Shown piece by piece: positions 1 to 11,233 of a DNA stretch of 64,000 nt. Every line of letters begins with the position of its first letter. Within the stretch, counting starts at the first letter, position 1. The notes beneath the pieces are model-generated. The model did no database searches, had not been told where the DNA came from, and saw nothing but the letters and a program-made list of their open reading frames with translations. The stretch lies in the NCBI RefSeq assembly GCF_036013645.1, contig NZ_CP107869.1, positions 7,812,001-7,876,000 on the forward strand, written 5' to 3'. A program made the position numbers and the translations under genes. The DNA comes from Streptomyces sp. NBC_00490. Its GTDB lineage: Bacteria > Actinomycetota > Actinomycetes > Streptomycetales > Streptomycetaceae.

Positions 1-81
1 CAGGTGAAGAACACCGCGCTGTGGGACACACCCGGAATCAGCTCCCTGATGGCGGACGTGACGGTCTGGCGGGCAACCTAG
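1..81 (+). CDS. 3' end of an unidentified gene (partial)
   Basis: The frame beginning at base 1 stays open and ends at a TAG at 79-81. It encodes the last 26 residues of a protein that starts outside the window, ending in ...SLMADVTVWRAT. The fragment is too short to assign a family. It converges on the LacI-family gene, with 25 bases between the two stop codons. The neighbouring sugar genes make a carbohydrate-active protein possible, but the sequence does not show this. Confidence 0.5.
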   Translation, partial: QVKNTALWDTPGISSLMADVTVWRAT

Positions 82-106
82 GCCCCGTAAACCCCGCCGA
101 CCCGCC

Positions 107-1150
107 CTACCCCCGAGGCCGTCCCGTACTCGCCCGCTCCACCAACCGCGTCGACAACTCCGTCCGCGTCCCCTCCGGCCGCGTCCCCTCCATCATCCGC
201 ACCAGCAGCCGCGTGGCCGTCGCCGCCATTTCCGACAGCGGCTGGCGGACGGTGGTGAGGGCGGGGCTGGCCCAGCGGGCCTCCGGGAGGTCGTCGAAGC
301 CGACGACGCTGATGTCGTCCGGGATGCTCAACCCCTGTTCCGCCAGGGCCTCGTAGACGCCGAGAGCCATCCGGTCCGAGCAGACGAAGACGGCGGTGGG
401 CGGCTCGGGGAGGTCGAGGAGTTCCCGCATGCGTTCGCGGGCGACGGACTCGTCGAACCCGGCGTGGCGTACGTACTCCGGCCGCTGCCGCACCCCCGCC
501 GACGCGAGCGCCGAACGGTAGCCCGCCACCCGGGCGGTGCTGCACATCTTGCGCCGGTTCCCGGCGATCACCGCGATCCGCTCATGGCCCAGCGCCAGCA
601 GATGTTCGGTCGCGGCCATCCCGCCCTGCCAGTTGGCCGCGCCCACCGACACCACGCCCGCCGGCGGGTCCACCACGGGGTCGATCATCACGAACGGGAT
701 GCGGTGCTGCTCCAGCCACGCGTACTGGGAGGGCGTCAGCTCGGCCAGGTTGAACAACACCCCTGACGAACCACGGGCGATGAGCTTGTCCAGCCAGCCC
801 CGCTCCGGCCGGCCGCACCGCTGGCGGGTCAGCCCGGCCGACACCACCACCTCCAAGCCCGCGTCGTGAGCGGCCTCCTCCACGCCGTGCAGCACCGCCC
901 CCGACCAGGAGCTGTTGAGTGAGTGCACGACGAGGTCGACCAGCGCCGGCGGTTTCGCCGCGTCGAAGCGGGGTCTGCGGACATAGCCGAGCCGGTCCAG
1001 GGCCTCGGTGACGCGGCGGCGGGTCTCGGGTGCGACGTCCTCCCGGCCGTTGACGACTTTGGAGGCGGTGGGCACGGACACCCCCGCCTCCCGGGCCACG
1101 ACTGCCAGCGTCGGCCCGGCCGCCACACTCGCACTCCCCGTACGGACCAT
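107..1150 (-). CDS. LacI-family transcriptional regulator
   Basis: A 347-residue DNA-binding repressor of the LacI/GalR family. The N-terminal helix-turn-helix (about residues 15-40) contains AREAGVSVPTASKVVNG. It is followed by the hinge and a periplasmic-binding-protein-like effector domain with the family's usual VVGFDDLPEARWASPALTTV segment near the C-terminus. I chose the ATG at 1150 because GGAGAGG lies just upstream. An in-frame start at 1201 would add 17 residues with no homology and a poorer ribosome site. A 20-base palindrome centred on AAGCGCTT lies 56-75 bases upstream and is a likely autoregulatory operator. The ligand is unknown. The sugar genes around it suggest a saccharide from plant cell wall. 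Confidence 0.9.
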   Translation of the reverse strand: MVRTGSASVAAGPTLAVVAREAGVSVPTASKVVNGREDVAPETRRRVTEALDRLGYVRRPRFDAAKPPALVDLVVHSLNSSWSGAVLHGVEEAAHDAGLEVVVSAGLTRQRCGRPERGWLDKLIARGSSGVLFNLAELTPSQYAWLEQHRIPFVMIDPVVDPPAGVVSVGAANWQGGMAATEHLLALGHERIAVIAGNRRKMCSTARVAGYRSALASAGVRQRPEYVRHAGFDESVARERMRELLDLPEPPTAVFVCSDRMALGVYEALAEQGLSIPDDISVVGFDDLPEARWASPALTTVRQPLSEMAATATRLLVRMMEGTRPEGTRTELSTRLVERASTGRPRG

Positions 1151-1205
1151 CGGGAACCACCTCTCCGGCCCGCCCGAGGGCCATGGAAAGTTATCGACCA
1201 AGGCG

Positions 1206-1225
1206 GATAGTAAGCGCTTCCTATC
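1206..1225. promoter_or_regulatory. Probable LacI-family operator
   Basis: GATAG-T-AAGCGCTT-C-CTATC is a near-perfect 20-base palindrome in which only the two positions flanking the core break symmetry. It sits 56-75 bases upstream of the LacI-family start at 1150. The AAGCGCTT core is typical of Streptomyces LacI-type operators, so autoregulation is likely. The palindrome overlaps the stop codon of the decayed GH43 fragment (1221-1223). Confidence 0.7.
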
Positions 1226-1531
1226 CTAGGTTCGCCGGGGAAAGTCGGAAAGACGCCGAGAGCTGGCGGCAGGTCAGGCGAAATCCCGTGAAATCGGCGG
1301 TGAACGCCGCGTCGACGAGGTCCACGGCGTGGATGCCGGACATCGCTCCGGTGAAACGGAGCCTGGAACCGAACCGTGGTCGTCGGAGAGCTTGCCGAAG
1401 TCGAGGAGCCCGCCGACCGGGGTGCGTGTGCCGCCCCGGACTTACCAGAACTGCGCGTCCACGCCGTCGACCGTCACCCCGAGACCGATCGGCGCGCCCG
1501 CCTCCACGTCCACGGCGGCCACCTCGGGTCC
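1221..1531 (-). pseudogene. Decayed C-terminal domain of a GH43 glycosidase
   Basis: The minus strand still reads as the C-terminal beta-sandwich of a GH43 xylosidase or arabinofuranosidase. From 1531 it gives GLGVTVDGVDAQFW, then an in-frame TAA (1442-1444), then GGLLDFGKLSDDHG. A one-base frame change near 1370 leads into RFTGAMSGIHAVDLVDAAFT and on to a TAG at 1221-1223. In intact GH43 proteins these pieces occur in this order (VTVDG, LLD..LSDD, LRFTGA.VG, TADFD.F.L). There is no catalytic domain upstream and no start codon. The fragment lies directly upstream of the LacI-family gene, in the same direction, so a regulator-enzyme pair may have lost its enzyme. The rest of the gap, 1532-1689, holds nothing recognisable. 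Confidence 0.65.
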
Positions 1532-1689
1532 TGTACACAGCACAGCGCAAACCGTGTACGGACGGTAGCGGACTGTATGCGATGTACCCCGAACAGCCTC
1601 CAGACGCCCTCGTGCGCCGGAATAGCGCGCCGTGATGTGGTGCTCTGTTGTTACCGGTGCACGAGTGCGGCGAGGAGGCTGGTGGGCGG

Positions 1690-3351
1690 ATGACGGCAGC
1701 AGTCCAGAAGGATCCCGTGGTTAGCACGCCGTACGGAGCCGTGCGCGGCCGTCAGGAGAACGGGATCGCGGTGTTCCGGGGCATCCCCTACGCGGCACCC
1801 CCCTTCGGCCCCCGAAGGTTCCGGCCGCCGCTCCCGCCCGAGCCGTGGGAGGGGGTGCGGGACGCGGGGGCCTTCGGGCCCACGGCACCGAAGCCGCCGT
1901 ACTCCGAAGCCTTCGCGCAGTACCTGTCCGACCCGGTCGTGCCCGGCGACGACTGTCTCAACCTCAACGTATGGACACCGGAGCCGGGCCGCGGGGCCCG
2001 GCTCCCGGTTCTGGTCTGGCTGCACGGCGGCGCCCTGACCAGAGGTTCTTCCGCCGTGCCGGTGTACGACGGGCATGGGTTCGCCCGTGACGGCGTCGTC
2101 TTCGTCTCGGTCAACTACCGGCTGGGGGTCGAGGGCTACGGTCTGTTCCCGGACGCCCCCGCCAACCCGGGCCTGCGCGACCAGCTCGCCGCGCTGGAGT
2201 GGGTGCACCGGTCGATCGAGGCCTTCGGTGGCGACCCGGCCCGCATCACCCTCGCGGGCCAGTCCGCGGGCGCCATCAGCACCGGCGCCCTGCTCGCCGC
2301 GCCGCAGGCCCAGGGTCTGGTGCGGCGCGCGATCCTGCAGAGCGGGCCGCCCGAGGCCGCCGACCGCGACAAGGTGCGGCGGATGGTGCGCCGGATGGCC
2401 GCACGGCTGAAGATTCCCGCCACCGCGGCCGCCTTCGCCGAGGTCGACCGCGACCTGCTGCTGCGCACCCAGGGCGAGGTCGGCCGGCTCAGCAGCCCGG
2501 TGCTCGGCGGCCCCGCCTTCGGCATCGTCGTCGACGGCGACCTCGTCCCGCGCGACCCCCTGGAGGCCCTGATCGAGGGCGACGCGGCCCGTGACGTCGA
2601 CCTGATGGTCGGCTGGACCCGGGACGAGTACCGGCTCTGGCTGGTGCCCGGCGGCCTCCTGGAACGCGTTGACCGCCTCGGCGCCGTCGCCCTGGCCGGC
2701 GCCATGGCCCGCTGCCACGCCGGCCACGAGGTGCCGCGCGGCTACCGCGTCCTGCACCCCGACGCCGGCACCGCCGAGATCGTCGGCCAGATGGTCACCG
2801 ACCACCTGCTGCGCCTCCCCCTGCACCGCCTGGCCGAGGCCCGCCCCGACGCCACGTACGTCTACGAGTTCGCCTGGCCCTCCAACCTCCCCGGCCTCGG
2901 CTCCTGCCACGCCCTGGAACTGGGCTTCGTCTTCGACACCGGCGACAGCCCCGAGTCGGCCAAGCTCGCCGGGGAAGGGGCGCCGCACGAGCTGGCCGAG
3001 GCGATGCACGGGGCGTGGGTGCGGTTCGTGGTCGACGGGGATCCGGGGTGGGAGGCGTGGGACGAGACGCACCCGGTGCGGATCTTCGGTGACGTCGGCG
3101 ACGGTCGGACGGACTACGCGATCGACGACCGCCCGGTGTCGACAGCCGACGGTCGCCCGGATTTCGCATACAGTCCGCCGTACACGGCACACGGCCCCCG
3201 CGACACCGGTCTCGCCCTCTGGGCCGCCGCCGTCACGCCTCCGGAATCCACACCCGCATCGGCCCCTCCTGACGGTTCGCCCACGCGTAGTACGGAACTG
3301 CGGTCAGTGGTACGGCGTCTCCGCCTCCCCGGCGCAGTCCGTCGGCAGTGA
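1690..3351 (+). CDS. Type-B carboxylesterase (para-nitrobenzyl esterase family)
   Basis: An alpha/beta-hydrolase of the carboxylesterase type-B family, expected to cleave carboxylic esters. Visible signatures are the N-terminal GIPYAAPPFGPRRF, the DDCLNLNVWTP motif, the oxyanion strand WLHGGALTRGSS, the nucleophile elbow GQSAGA with the catalytic Ser, and the late CHALELGFVF His region. There is no signal peptide, so it is probably cytoplasmic. The ATG at 1690 follows GGCTGGTGGGCGG; an earlier ATG at 1648 adds residues unlike the family. The protein is 553 residues. Its last 39 codons run 119 bases into the 3' end of the oppositely oriented GH127 gene, and that tail (after about 3190) has low complexity and no family match, which suggests read-through into a longer frame. 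The substrate is unknown. Confidence 0.88.
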   Translation: MTAAVQKDPVVSTPYGAVRGRQENGIAVFRGIPYAAPPFGPRRFRPPLPPEPWEGVRDAGAFGPTAPKPPYSEAFAQYLSDPVVPGDDCLNLNVWTPEPGRGARLPVLVWLHGGALTRGSSAVPVYDGHGFARDGVVFVSVNYRLGVEGYGLFPDAPANPGLRDQLAALEWVHRSIEAFGGDPARITLAGQSAGAISTGALLAAPQAQGLVRRAILQSGPPEAADRDKVRRMVRRMAARLKIPATAAAFAEVDRDLLLRTQGEVGRLSSPVLGGPAFGIVVDGDLVPRDPLEALIEGDAARDVDLMVGWTRDEYRLWLVPGGLLERVDRLGAVALAGAMARCHAGHEVPRGYRVLHPDAGTAEIVGQMVTDHLLRLPLHRLAEARPDATYVYEFAWPSNLPGLGSCHALELGFVFDTGDSPESAKLAGEGAPHELAEAMHGAWVRFVVDGDPGWEAWDETHPVRIFGDVGDGRTDYAIDDRPVSTADGRPDFAYSPPYTAHGPRDTGLALWAAAVTPPESTPASAPPDGSPTRSTELRSVVRRLRLPGAVRRQ

Positions 3352-5086
3352 CGACACCGATCCCGCCCAGCAGCCCGGGGTCGTGCCGGACCGTGAGACG
3401 GGAGCCGTGGGGCAGGGTCAGGTCCTCGAAGGGAATGCCGGGACGTTGGTCCACGCCCTCCAGGCAGTGGACCAGGGGGCCGCGTTCGATGGCCACGCAG
3501 CCGCGTACGGCGTCCACGTACGGGTCGGGGCGGGTGAGCCGGGCGTCCAGTGCGAGGTCGAGGGTGAAGGTGTCGCCCGGCGACCAGCGACGACGCACCC
3601 GCAGCCAGCCGGGGCGGGTCTCGGCGGGCGGTTCGCCGTCGGGGGCCGTCGCCGTGAACTCCGTGCACCAGGACGGGAGCCGCAGCGACAGCGTCCAGTC
3701 GGCGTCCGGCGCCTCCTCGACGGTCACCGCGATCCGCCCGTCCCAGGGGTAGCCGGTCGCCACCCGGACCCGGCCGCCGCCGGCCTCGTACACGCCCGTC
3801 GCGTACTGATGGAGCTGCAGCCCCTCGGCGTCGCCGCTCGCCATGTAGTGGGGGAGTGAGGCGAGCAGCCGCATCACGTTCGGCGGGCAGCAGGCGCAGC
3901 GGAACCAGGGAGTGCGGCGGGCCGCCTTGTCCGGTTCGTACGCGCCCTCGTACCCCTCGCGGACCTGGAGCGGGTTGACGTACAGCCAGCTGTCGCCGTC
4001 TAGGCCGACACCGGCCAGGAAGCCGTTGTAGAGGGTGCGTTCGACGAGGTCGGAGTACTTCGCGTCACCGGTCAGCAGCGCCATGCGCCACGACCACTGG
4101 ATCGACGCGATGGCGGCGCAGGTCTCCGCGTAGGCCCGGTCCGGCGGGAGCTCGTACGGCTCCCCGAAGGCCTCCCCCTCGTGACGGGCGCCGACGCCGC
4201 CCGTCAGATAGGTCTTGGTCCCCACCATCACGTCCCACAGTCGCTCGGCGACCGCATACAGTTCACGGTCGCCCGTCTCCGCGGCGAGGTCCGTCACACC
4301 CGCGAGCAGATACAGCTGCCGCACGGCGTGACCGGAGACCGTCGTGGCCTCGCGCACCGGTATGTGGTCCTGCCAATAGGCTCGGCCCAGATGGGGGTTG
4401 ACGTCGGCGTCGAGGAGCCCGTGTCCGCGCCGGTCCACGAAGTGGCCGGCCAGCTCCAGCCAGCGCCGCTCCCCGGTCTCCCGGTACAGCTCCACCAGCG
4501 CGGTCTCGATCTCGGGGTGTCCGCACACGTTGTCGATCCGCCCGCCCGGGCCGAGGACCGAGTCGATGTGCGCGGCGAACCGCTCGGCGACGTCGAGGAG
4601 TTCACGGCGTCCCGTCGCCCGGTGATGGGCCACCGCGGCCTGCAGCAGATGGCCCGCGCAGTACAACTCGTGGCCCCAGCCCAGTTCCTGCCAGCGCCGG
4701 TCCGGGCGGGCGACCTGGTAGTACGTCTGCAGATAGCCGTCGGTGTCCTGTGCGGCGGCCAGGAGAGCCGTCAACTCGTCCACATGAGCGGCCAGTTCGG
4801 GATCACCGGGGCGGTCCGCGAGCTGCCAGGACGCCGCCTCCAGCCACTTGTGCACGTCCGAGTCCTGGAACGGGAAGTCGCCGGTGAAGGCGCCCTTGCC
4901 GTCGGCGGCGGCGCGGAGGTTGCCGAGGTTCCCGGCCGCCTCCAGCCGGGCGGGGCCCTGCGCAATGCTGACGTCGGCGTTGGTGGCGCGGCGGGCGGCC
5001 CAGAATCCGTCGGTGATGCGGGCGGCTGTCGCGGGACGGAGGGCGGTGTGCGCGCCCGGGGTGAGACGGATGGGGCCGGTGCTCAT
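3233..5086 (-). CDS. GH127 beta-L-arabinofuranosidase
   Basis: A glycoside hydrolase of family 127 (former DUF1680), 617 residues, with no signal peptide, so an intracellular enzyme that removes beta-L-arabinofuranose. Bifidobacterium HypBA1 uses a zinc-thiolate nucleophile held by Glu338, Cys340, Cys417 and Cys418. The same constellation is here: E321-T-C323 in AYAETCAAIA, and C399-C400 in FRCACCPPNVMRLL. The fold is an (alpha/alpha)6 barrel followed by beta-sandwiches. The start at 5086 follows GGAG. Downstream of its LacI regulator by 100 bases, it has its own AACCGGTT operator at 5132-5149, so it is probably repressed by that protein. Arabinose-rich glycans such as hydroxyproline-linked arabinooligosaccharides or pectin side chains are likely sources of substrate (inference from family). 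Confidence 0.93.
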   Translation of the reverse strand: MSTGPIRLTPGAHTALRPATAARITDGFWAARRATNADVSIAQGPARLEAAGNLGNLRAAADGKGAFTGDFPFQDSDVHKWLEAASWQLADRPGDPELAAHVDELTALLAAAQDTDGYLQTYYQVARPDRRWQELGWGHELYCAGHLLQAAVAHHRATGRRELLDVAERFAAHIDSVLGPGGRIDNVCGHPEIETALVELYRETGERRWLELAGHFVDRRGHGLLDADVNPHLGRAYWQDHIPVREATTVSGHAVRQLYLLAGVTDLAAETGDRELYAVAERLWDVMVGTKTYLTGGVGARHEGEAFGEPYELPPDRAYAETCAAIASIQWSWRMALLTGDAKYSDLVERTLYNGFLAGVGLDGDSWLYVNPLQVREGYEGAYEPDKAARRTPWFRCACCPPNVMRLLASLPHYMASGDAEGLQLHQYATGVYEAGGGRVRVATGYPWDGRIAVTVEEAPDADWTLSLRLPSWCTEFTATAPDGEPPAETRPGWLRVRRRWSPGDTFTLDLALDARLTRPDPYVDAVRGCVAIERGPLVHCLEGVDQRPGIPFEDLTLPHGSRLTVRHDPGLLGGIGVVTADGLRRGGGDAVPLTAVPYYAWANRQEGPMRVWIPEA

Positions 5087-5131
5087 GCGGGAGGCTCCAG
5101 GATCGAGAGCGTTGCCAAGATCGTGAGCATA

Positions 5132-5149
5132 GGAAGCAACCGGTTCCGC
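5132..5149. promoter_or_regulatory. LacI-type operator upstream of the GH127 gene
   Basis: GGAAGCAACCGGTTCCGC carries the perfect AACCGGTT core followed by CC, and lies 46-63 bases upstream of the GH127 start. It shares the 10-base block AACCGGTTCC with the site at 6303-6316 before the adjacent LacI gene. This points to one repressor controlling both transcripts. Confidence 0.7.
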
Positions 5150-5186
5150 GACAAGAGGCCCATGGCGCCCGTAGCCGCGCCGCCTC

Positions 5187-6239
5187 TTACTTCAGCGGCG
5201 CCACCGAGTCCCGTACCACCACATGCGTGCCCAGCAGCAGATGCTCGTCCGGGGTGTTCGGTTCGCGCCCCAGCGCGGTCCGCACGGCGAGCCTGCCCAG
5301 CTCCTCGTAGGGAACATGCACGGTCGTCAGCGCCGGATGCAGATCCCGGGCGAACGGGATGTCGTCGTACCCGGCCAGCGACACATCGCGCGGCACACTG
5401 AGGCCCGCCTCGTGCAGCGCGGTGAGCGCGCCCGCCGCGACCATGTCGGTGGCGGCGACCACGGCCGTGAAGTCCAGCTTCCGCTCCAGCGCCTCGCGCA
5501 TCAGCCGGTGGCCTGAGTCGCGGGTGAAGTCGCCGTGCCGCACCAGTTCCCCGGCGGGCTCGACACCGCGCGCCCGGTGGGCGGCGAGGTAGCCGCGCTC
5601 GCGCCCCTGTGCCGTGCTGTGGTCGGACTTGCCGCCGAGGAACAGCACCCGCTGGTGGCCCTGGGCGAGGACGTGCGAGACCAGGGCGTAGGCGCCGCCC
5701 TCGTTGTCGTACTCGATGACCGTGACCGGTGCCCCGGGCCCCAGCGGCGGGCGCCCGCACAGTACGAGGCGTGAGCCGGCCGAGGCGAGCGAGTCGGCCA
5801 TGCGGCGGGTGCGTTCGCGGTACTCGGCGGTGTCGGCGCCGCCGCCGACGAGGATCACGGCGGCCGCCCGCTGCGCGCGCATCATCTCCACGAACTCCCG
5901 CTCGTGCCGCGCGTCGCCCTCCGTGCTGCACACCAGGCACAGATGGCCCAGCCGCATCGCCTCACGCTCCACGCCGTGCGCCATCAGCGCGAACGACGGG
6001 CCGGTGATGTCCTCGAGCACGAACGCCAGGGTGGGCGTGCCGACGCCCGCGATCGCCTTGGCGCGCGCGTCGGCGACGTAGTCCATCTCGCGGACCGCCC
6101 GCATCACGCGCGTACGGGTCGCCGCGCTCACCGGATAGTCCCCGCCCAGCACCCGGGACACGGTCGACGCGGACACCCCCGCGCGCGCCGCCACGTCCCT
6201 GATGGTGCTGCGGCTCGCGTCCTCGCTCTTCCTGGTCAT
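5187..6239 (-). CDS. LacI-family regulator of the GH127 gene
   Basis: A 350-residue LacI/GalR repressor. The N-terminal helix-turn-helix is STIRDVAARAGVSASTVSRV (residues about 11-30), followed by the hinge helix and a sugar-binding core containing VSLAGYDDIPFARDLHPALT near residue 290. It lies upstream of and parallel to the GH127 gene with a 100-base gap that contains a second operator, so it is either co-transcribed with or separately controlling that gene. A matching palindrome lies 64-77 bases upstream of its own start, consistent with autorepression. The inducer is probably an arabinose-containing saccharide, by inference from the neighbour only. Confidence 0.92.
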   Translation of the reverse strand: MTRKSEDASRSTIRDVAARAGVSASTVSRVLGGDYPVSAATRTRVMRAVREMDYVADARAKAIAGVGTPTLAFVLEDITGPSFALMAHGVEREAMRLGHLCLVCSTEGDARHEREFVEMMRAQRAAAVILVGGGADTAEYRERTRRMADSLASAGSRLVLCGRPPLGPGAPVTVIEYDNEGGAYALVSHVLAQGHQRVLFLGGKSDHSTAQGRERGYLAAHRARGVEPAGELVRHGDFTRDSGHRLMREALERKLDFTAVVAATDMVAAGALTALHEAGLSVPRDVSLAGYDDIPFARDLHPALTTVHVPYEELGRLAVRTALGREPNTPDEHLLLGTHVVVRDSVAPLK

Positions 6240-6302
6240 CCCTGCCTCGTCCCTGTCCCGGGGCTTGTCGGCCCACCCCTCGGGAACTGCGGCAACATGG
6301 AT

Positions 6303-6316
6303 GGAAACCGGTTCCC
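6303..6316. promoter_or_regulatory. LacI-type operator upstream of the LacI gene
   Basis: GGAAACCGGTTCCC is a palindrome with one mismatched pair, 64-77 bases upstream of the LacI-family start at 6239. It shares AACCGGTTCC with the site ahead of GH127 (5132-5149), as expected for autoregulation by the same repressor. Confidence 0.7.
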
Positions 6317-6385
6317 GACCCGGAGGCTAGCAGCGGGGAGGGCCGGGACGGAGGGGATGCGGCAGGAACCGCGGCGGCCGTGCGC

Positions 6386-8912
<2,527 letters not shown>

Positions 8913-9075
8913 GCCGTCGACGGTACTCCGGGGACCGGCCTCGGGCCGTGCTTGTCCACCCCGCGAACAGGCCCGGAAAGGCGGGACGTGATCGTGTCGC
9001 CCCCGCTCGGCCCAGCGTCGGGGGAGGGCAGGCGCCGGGCGGGCGCCGAGGGTCGCTCCGGGGGTGCGAGCGGTC

Positions 9076-11169
9076 TCAGCCGTTCGCCGCGTGCCGTCCG
9101 CCCCCTCGGCGGTTCCCGCGCCGCAGTCTGGTCGCCGGGACCGCGAGTCCGCCCAGCAGACCGAGCCCCAGCGCGTACGGCCACCAGCCGAGGCGGTCGT
9201 CCTCCGCGGCGCCCACGGTGCGGGTCGCCACCGCGGCCGAGGGCGAAGTCGCGGACGGGGAAGGGGACTTGCTCGCGGCGGTGGCGGTGAGCACGACGTC
9301 GTTCCCGTCACCGCCCCGGTAGCTGATCCGATAGGTGGTGTCGGCGAGCTTGACCTTCGTGCCCTCCTTCAGCCCGGTGAACGTCCCACCGGTCTTCGAA
9401 CCGCCCGTGTGGTTCAGCACGGTGATGTCGCGCGCGGGCTCGGTCCCGGCGGCCGCGAGGTCCAGGGTCCCGGCCAGGCGCACCGCACCGGTCACCTTCA
9501 ACGGCTTGTCGCGCAGGACGAGTTCGCCCTTCGCGCTCTGCGTGTAGTTCCCGGAGACCGTGAGCCCGCCGGCGACGACACCGTCGTTGGTCACCGAGCC
9601 CTTCACCGTGCCCTTGCCGCTGAGCGTGGTCGCCACCCGCAGCCCCGTCGGGCCCGCGTCCAGCCGGGAGCCCGCGGAGGTCAGCCGGATCGCCTTGCTG
9701 CGCCGCAGTGTGGCCCCCTGCCGCAGCGCCAGCGTGCCCTTCTTCACCGTGGTCGTCCCCGTGTACGCCACCCCGCTCCCCGTCAGGGTCGTCGTCGCGG
9801 CGCCCGACTGGGTGACCGACCCGCTGCCGGTGATCCGGGACAGGGCCAGGGCCCTGCCGGCGTTGTTCAGCACGAGCGAGCCGTTGTTGCCGACCTTGTA
9901 CAGACTGCCTGCGGTATACAGTCCACCGTCGCCGCCCGACCGGCCGTTGCCCAGCCGCAGCACCGCACCCTTCTCGACGGTCGTGGAGCCGTCGTAGTAC
10001 TGCACGGCCGCGAAGGTGACGTCGTTCCCGCGCGTTCCGGCGATGACGATGTCCCCGGCGCCGGGTGCGGACAGGGTGTCGTGGAACGTGCCGCCGCCGA
10101 TGGGGGCGCCCAGCGTCACCGGCCCGTTGTAGTCGAAGGTGAGCAGCGAGCGGGAGCGTGCCGCCAGCAGGTTGATGTAGACCGTCTCGGCCGTCCCCGG
10201 CATGAAGATCCTGTGCGTCGTGCCGTCGCCCCACCGGACGTTCGCGCCCTTGATGTTGGTGCCGCGCTTGTTGACGTTCTTGCGTGCGGGCGACCAGTTG
10301 AGGGACGGGTCGCTGAGCGAGGGGTCGGTGTCGCCGCCCTGGTCCGACCAGCTGTACTGGCCGGTGAGGACGACTTTGCCGCCCGGCCGGGACTGGACGT
10401 TGATGTCGCTGCCGTACTCGCGCTGGTAGAAGTCCATGCCCTCGGTGACGGTCTGCCCCAGCGGGGTGTCCACGGTCCAGGTGCCCTGGTTGAGGACCTT
10501 GCGGACGTTGGGCAGCGCGGTCGCGAACTCCGGTCGCCCGGCGTTTACCTGCGTGCCGTTGTCGATCACCCCGGAGAAGGGGTGGGTGCCCGACAGGTCC
10601 CATGTGCCCCAGAGGAAGCGCGGCTGGGTGATCAGCCCGGAGCCGCTGATGGTGCCCAGGTTGTAGGCGGATTTCAGGGACAGCCGTAGCGTGCCGTCGA
10701 CCCGGATGTTGTCCTGGTTGAGCGCGAACTGCGGGGTGCCGTAAGGGAAGTGGCCGATCAGACCGGTCGAGCCGCCGTTGCCGTACTGAAGTGTCGCGCC
10801 GCGTGCGACCGTGATCGCCGGCGGGTCAGGGGTGGTTGTGGTGACGTAGGGATGGTTGCCGCCCTGGACCGACACCTTCTGCCGCTGCCGGGCCTTCGGC
10901 AGCGTGAAGTCGCTGTTCCTGGTCAGGATCAGTGTTCCGGTGCCGCGCACGGTGAGCGTGCCCTCGCCGCGCAGGACTCCGTCGTACGTCGTCGTGCCGG
11001 AGGGGACGGTGACGACCGTGTCGCCGGCGAGCGTCACGTTCCGGCCCGCGAGCACGTCGGCGGTGATGTCGCGGGTGCCGGCTGCCCGCGCCGGGGGAGC
11101 GGCGATCAGGAAGGCGACGGTCGCGAGGGCGCCGGCTGCGGCTGCTGTCTTGTGGGTATGGCTGCGCAC
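9076..11169 (-). CDS. Cell-surface protein with autotransporter-type beta-strand repeats
   Basis: About 697 residues. The N-terminus is a typical Sec signal peptide (KTAAAAGALATVAFLIAAPPARAA). The body is a predicted right-handed beta-helix with several PATR-type repeats (autotransporter-associated beta strand), such as GSVTQSGAATTTLTGSG followed by YTGTTTVKKGTLALRQG. The C-terminus has a Ser/Pro linker, a single hydrophobic helix (WWPYALGLGLLGGLAV) and a basic tail, as in membrane-anchored Streptomyces surface proteins. No catalytic motif is obvious, so a role in binding, scaffolding or lyase activity is open. The GTG at 11169 is the best start because it heads the signal peptide, though its ribosome site is weak. 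It is divergent from the GH43 gene and shares a regulatory region holding an AAAGCGC-type site. Confidence 0.75.
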   Translation of the reverse strand: MRSHTHKTAAAAGALATVAFLIAAPPARAAGTRDITADVLAGRNVTLAGDTVVTVPSGTTTYDGVLRGEGTLTVRGTGTLILTRNSDFTLPKARQRQKVSVQGGNHPYVTTTTPDPPAITVARGATLQYGNGGSTGLIGHFPYGTPQFALNQDNIRVDGTLRLSLKSAYNLGTISGSGLITQPRFLWGTWDLSGTHPFSGVIDNGTQVNAGRPEFATALPNVRKVLNQGTWTVDTPLGQTVTEGMDFYQREYGSDINVQSRPGGKVVLTGQYSWSDQGGDTDPSLSDPSLNWSPARKNVNKRGTNIKGANVRWGDGTTHRIFMPGTAETVYINLLAARSRSLLTFDYNGPVTLGAPIGGGTFHDTLSAPGAGDIVIAGTRGNDVTFAAVQYYDGSTTVEKGAVLRLGNGRSGGDGGLYTAGSLYKVGNNGSLVLNNAGRALALSRITGSGSVTQSGAATTTLTGSGVAYTGTTTVKKGTLALRQGATLRRSKAIRLTSAGSRLDAGPTGLRVATTLSGKGTVKGSVTNDGVVAGGLTVSGNYTQSAKGELVLRDKPLKVTGAVRLAGTLDLAAAGTEPARDITVLNHTGGSKTGGTFTGLKEGTKVKLADTTYRISYRGGDGNDVVLTATAASKSPSPSATSPSAAVATRTVGAAEDDRLGWWPYALGLGLLGGLAVPATRLRRGNRRGGGRHAANG

Positions 11170-11233
11170 GGTTACGGAGACGGGCCGGACCGGCCGTCGA
11201 TAACAGAAATGTTCCTGCGAAGAGCCCGCCCGG

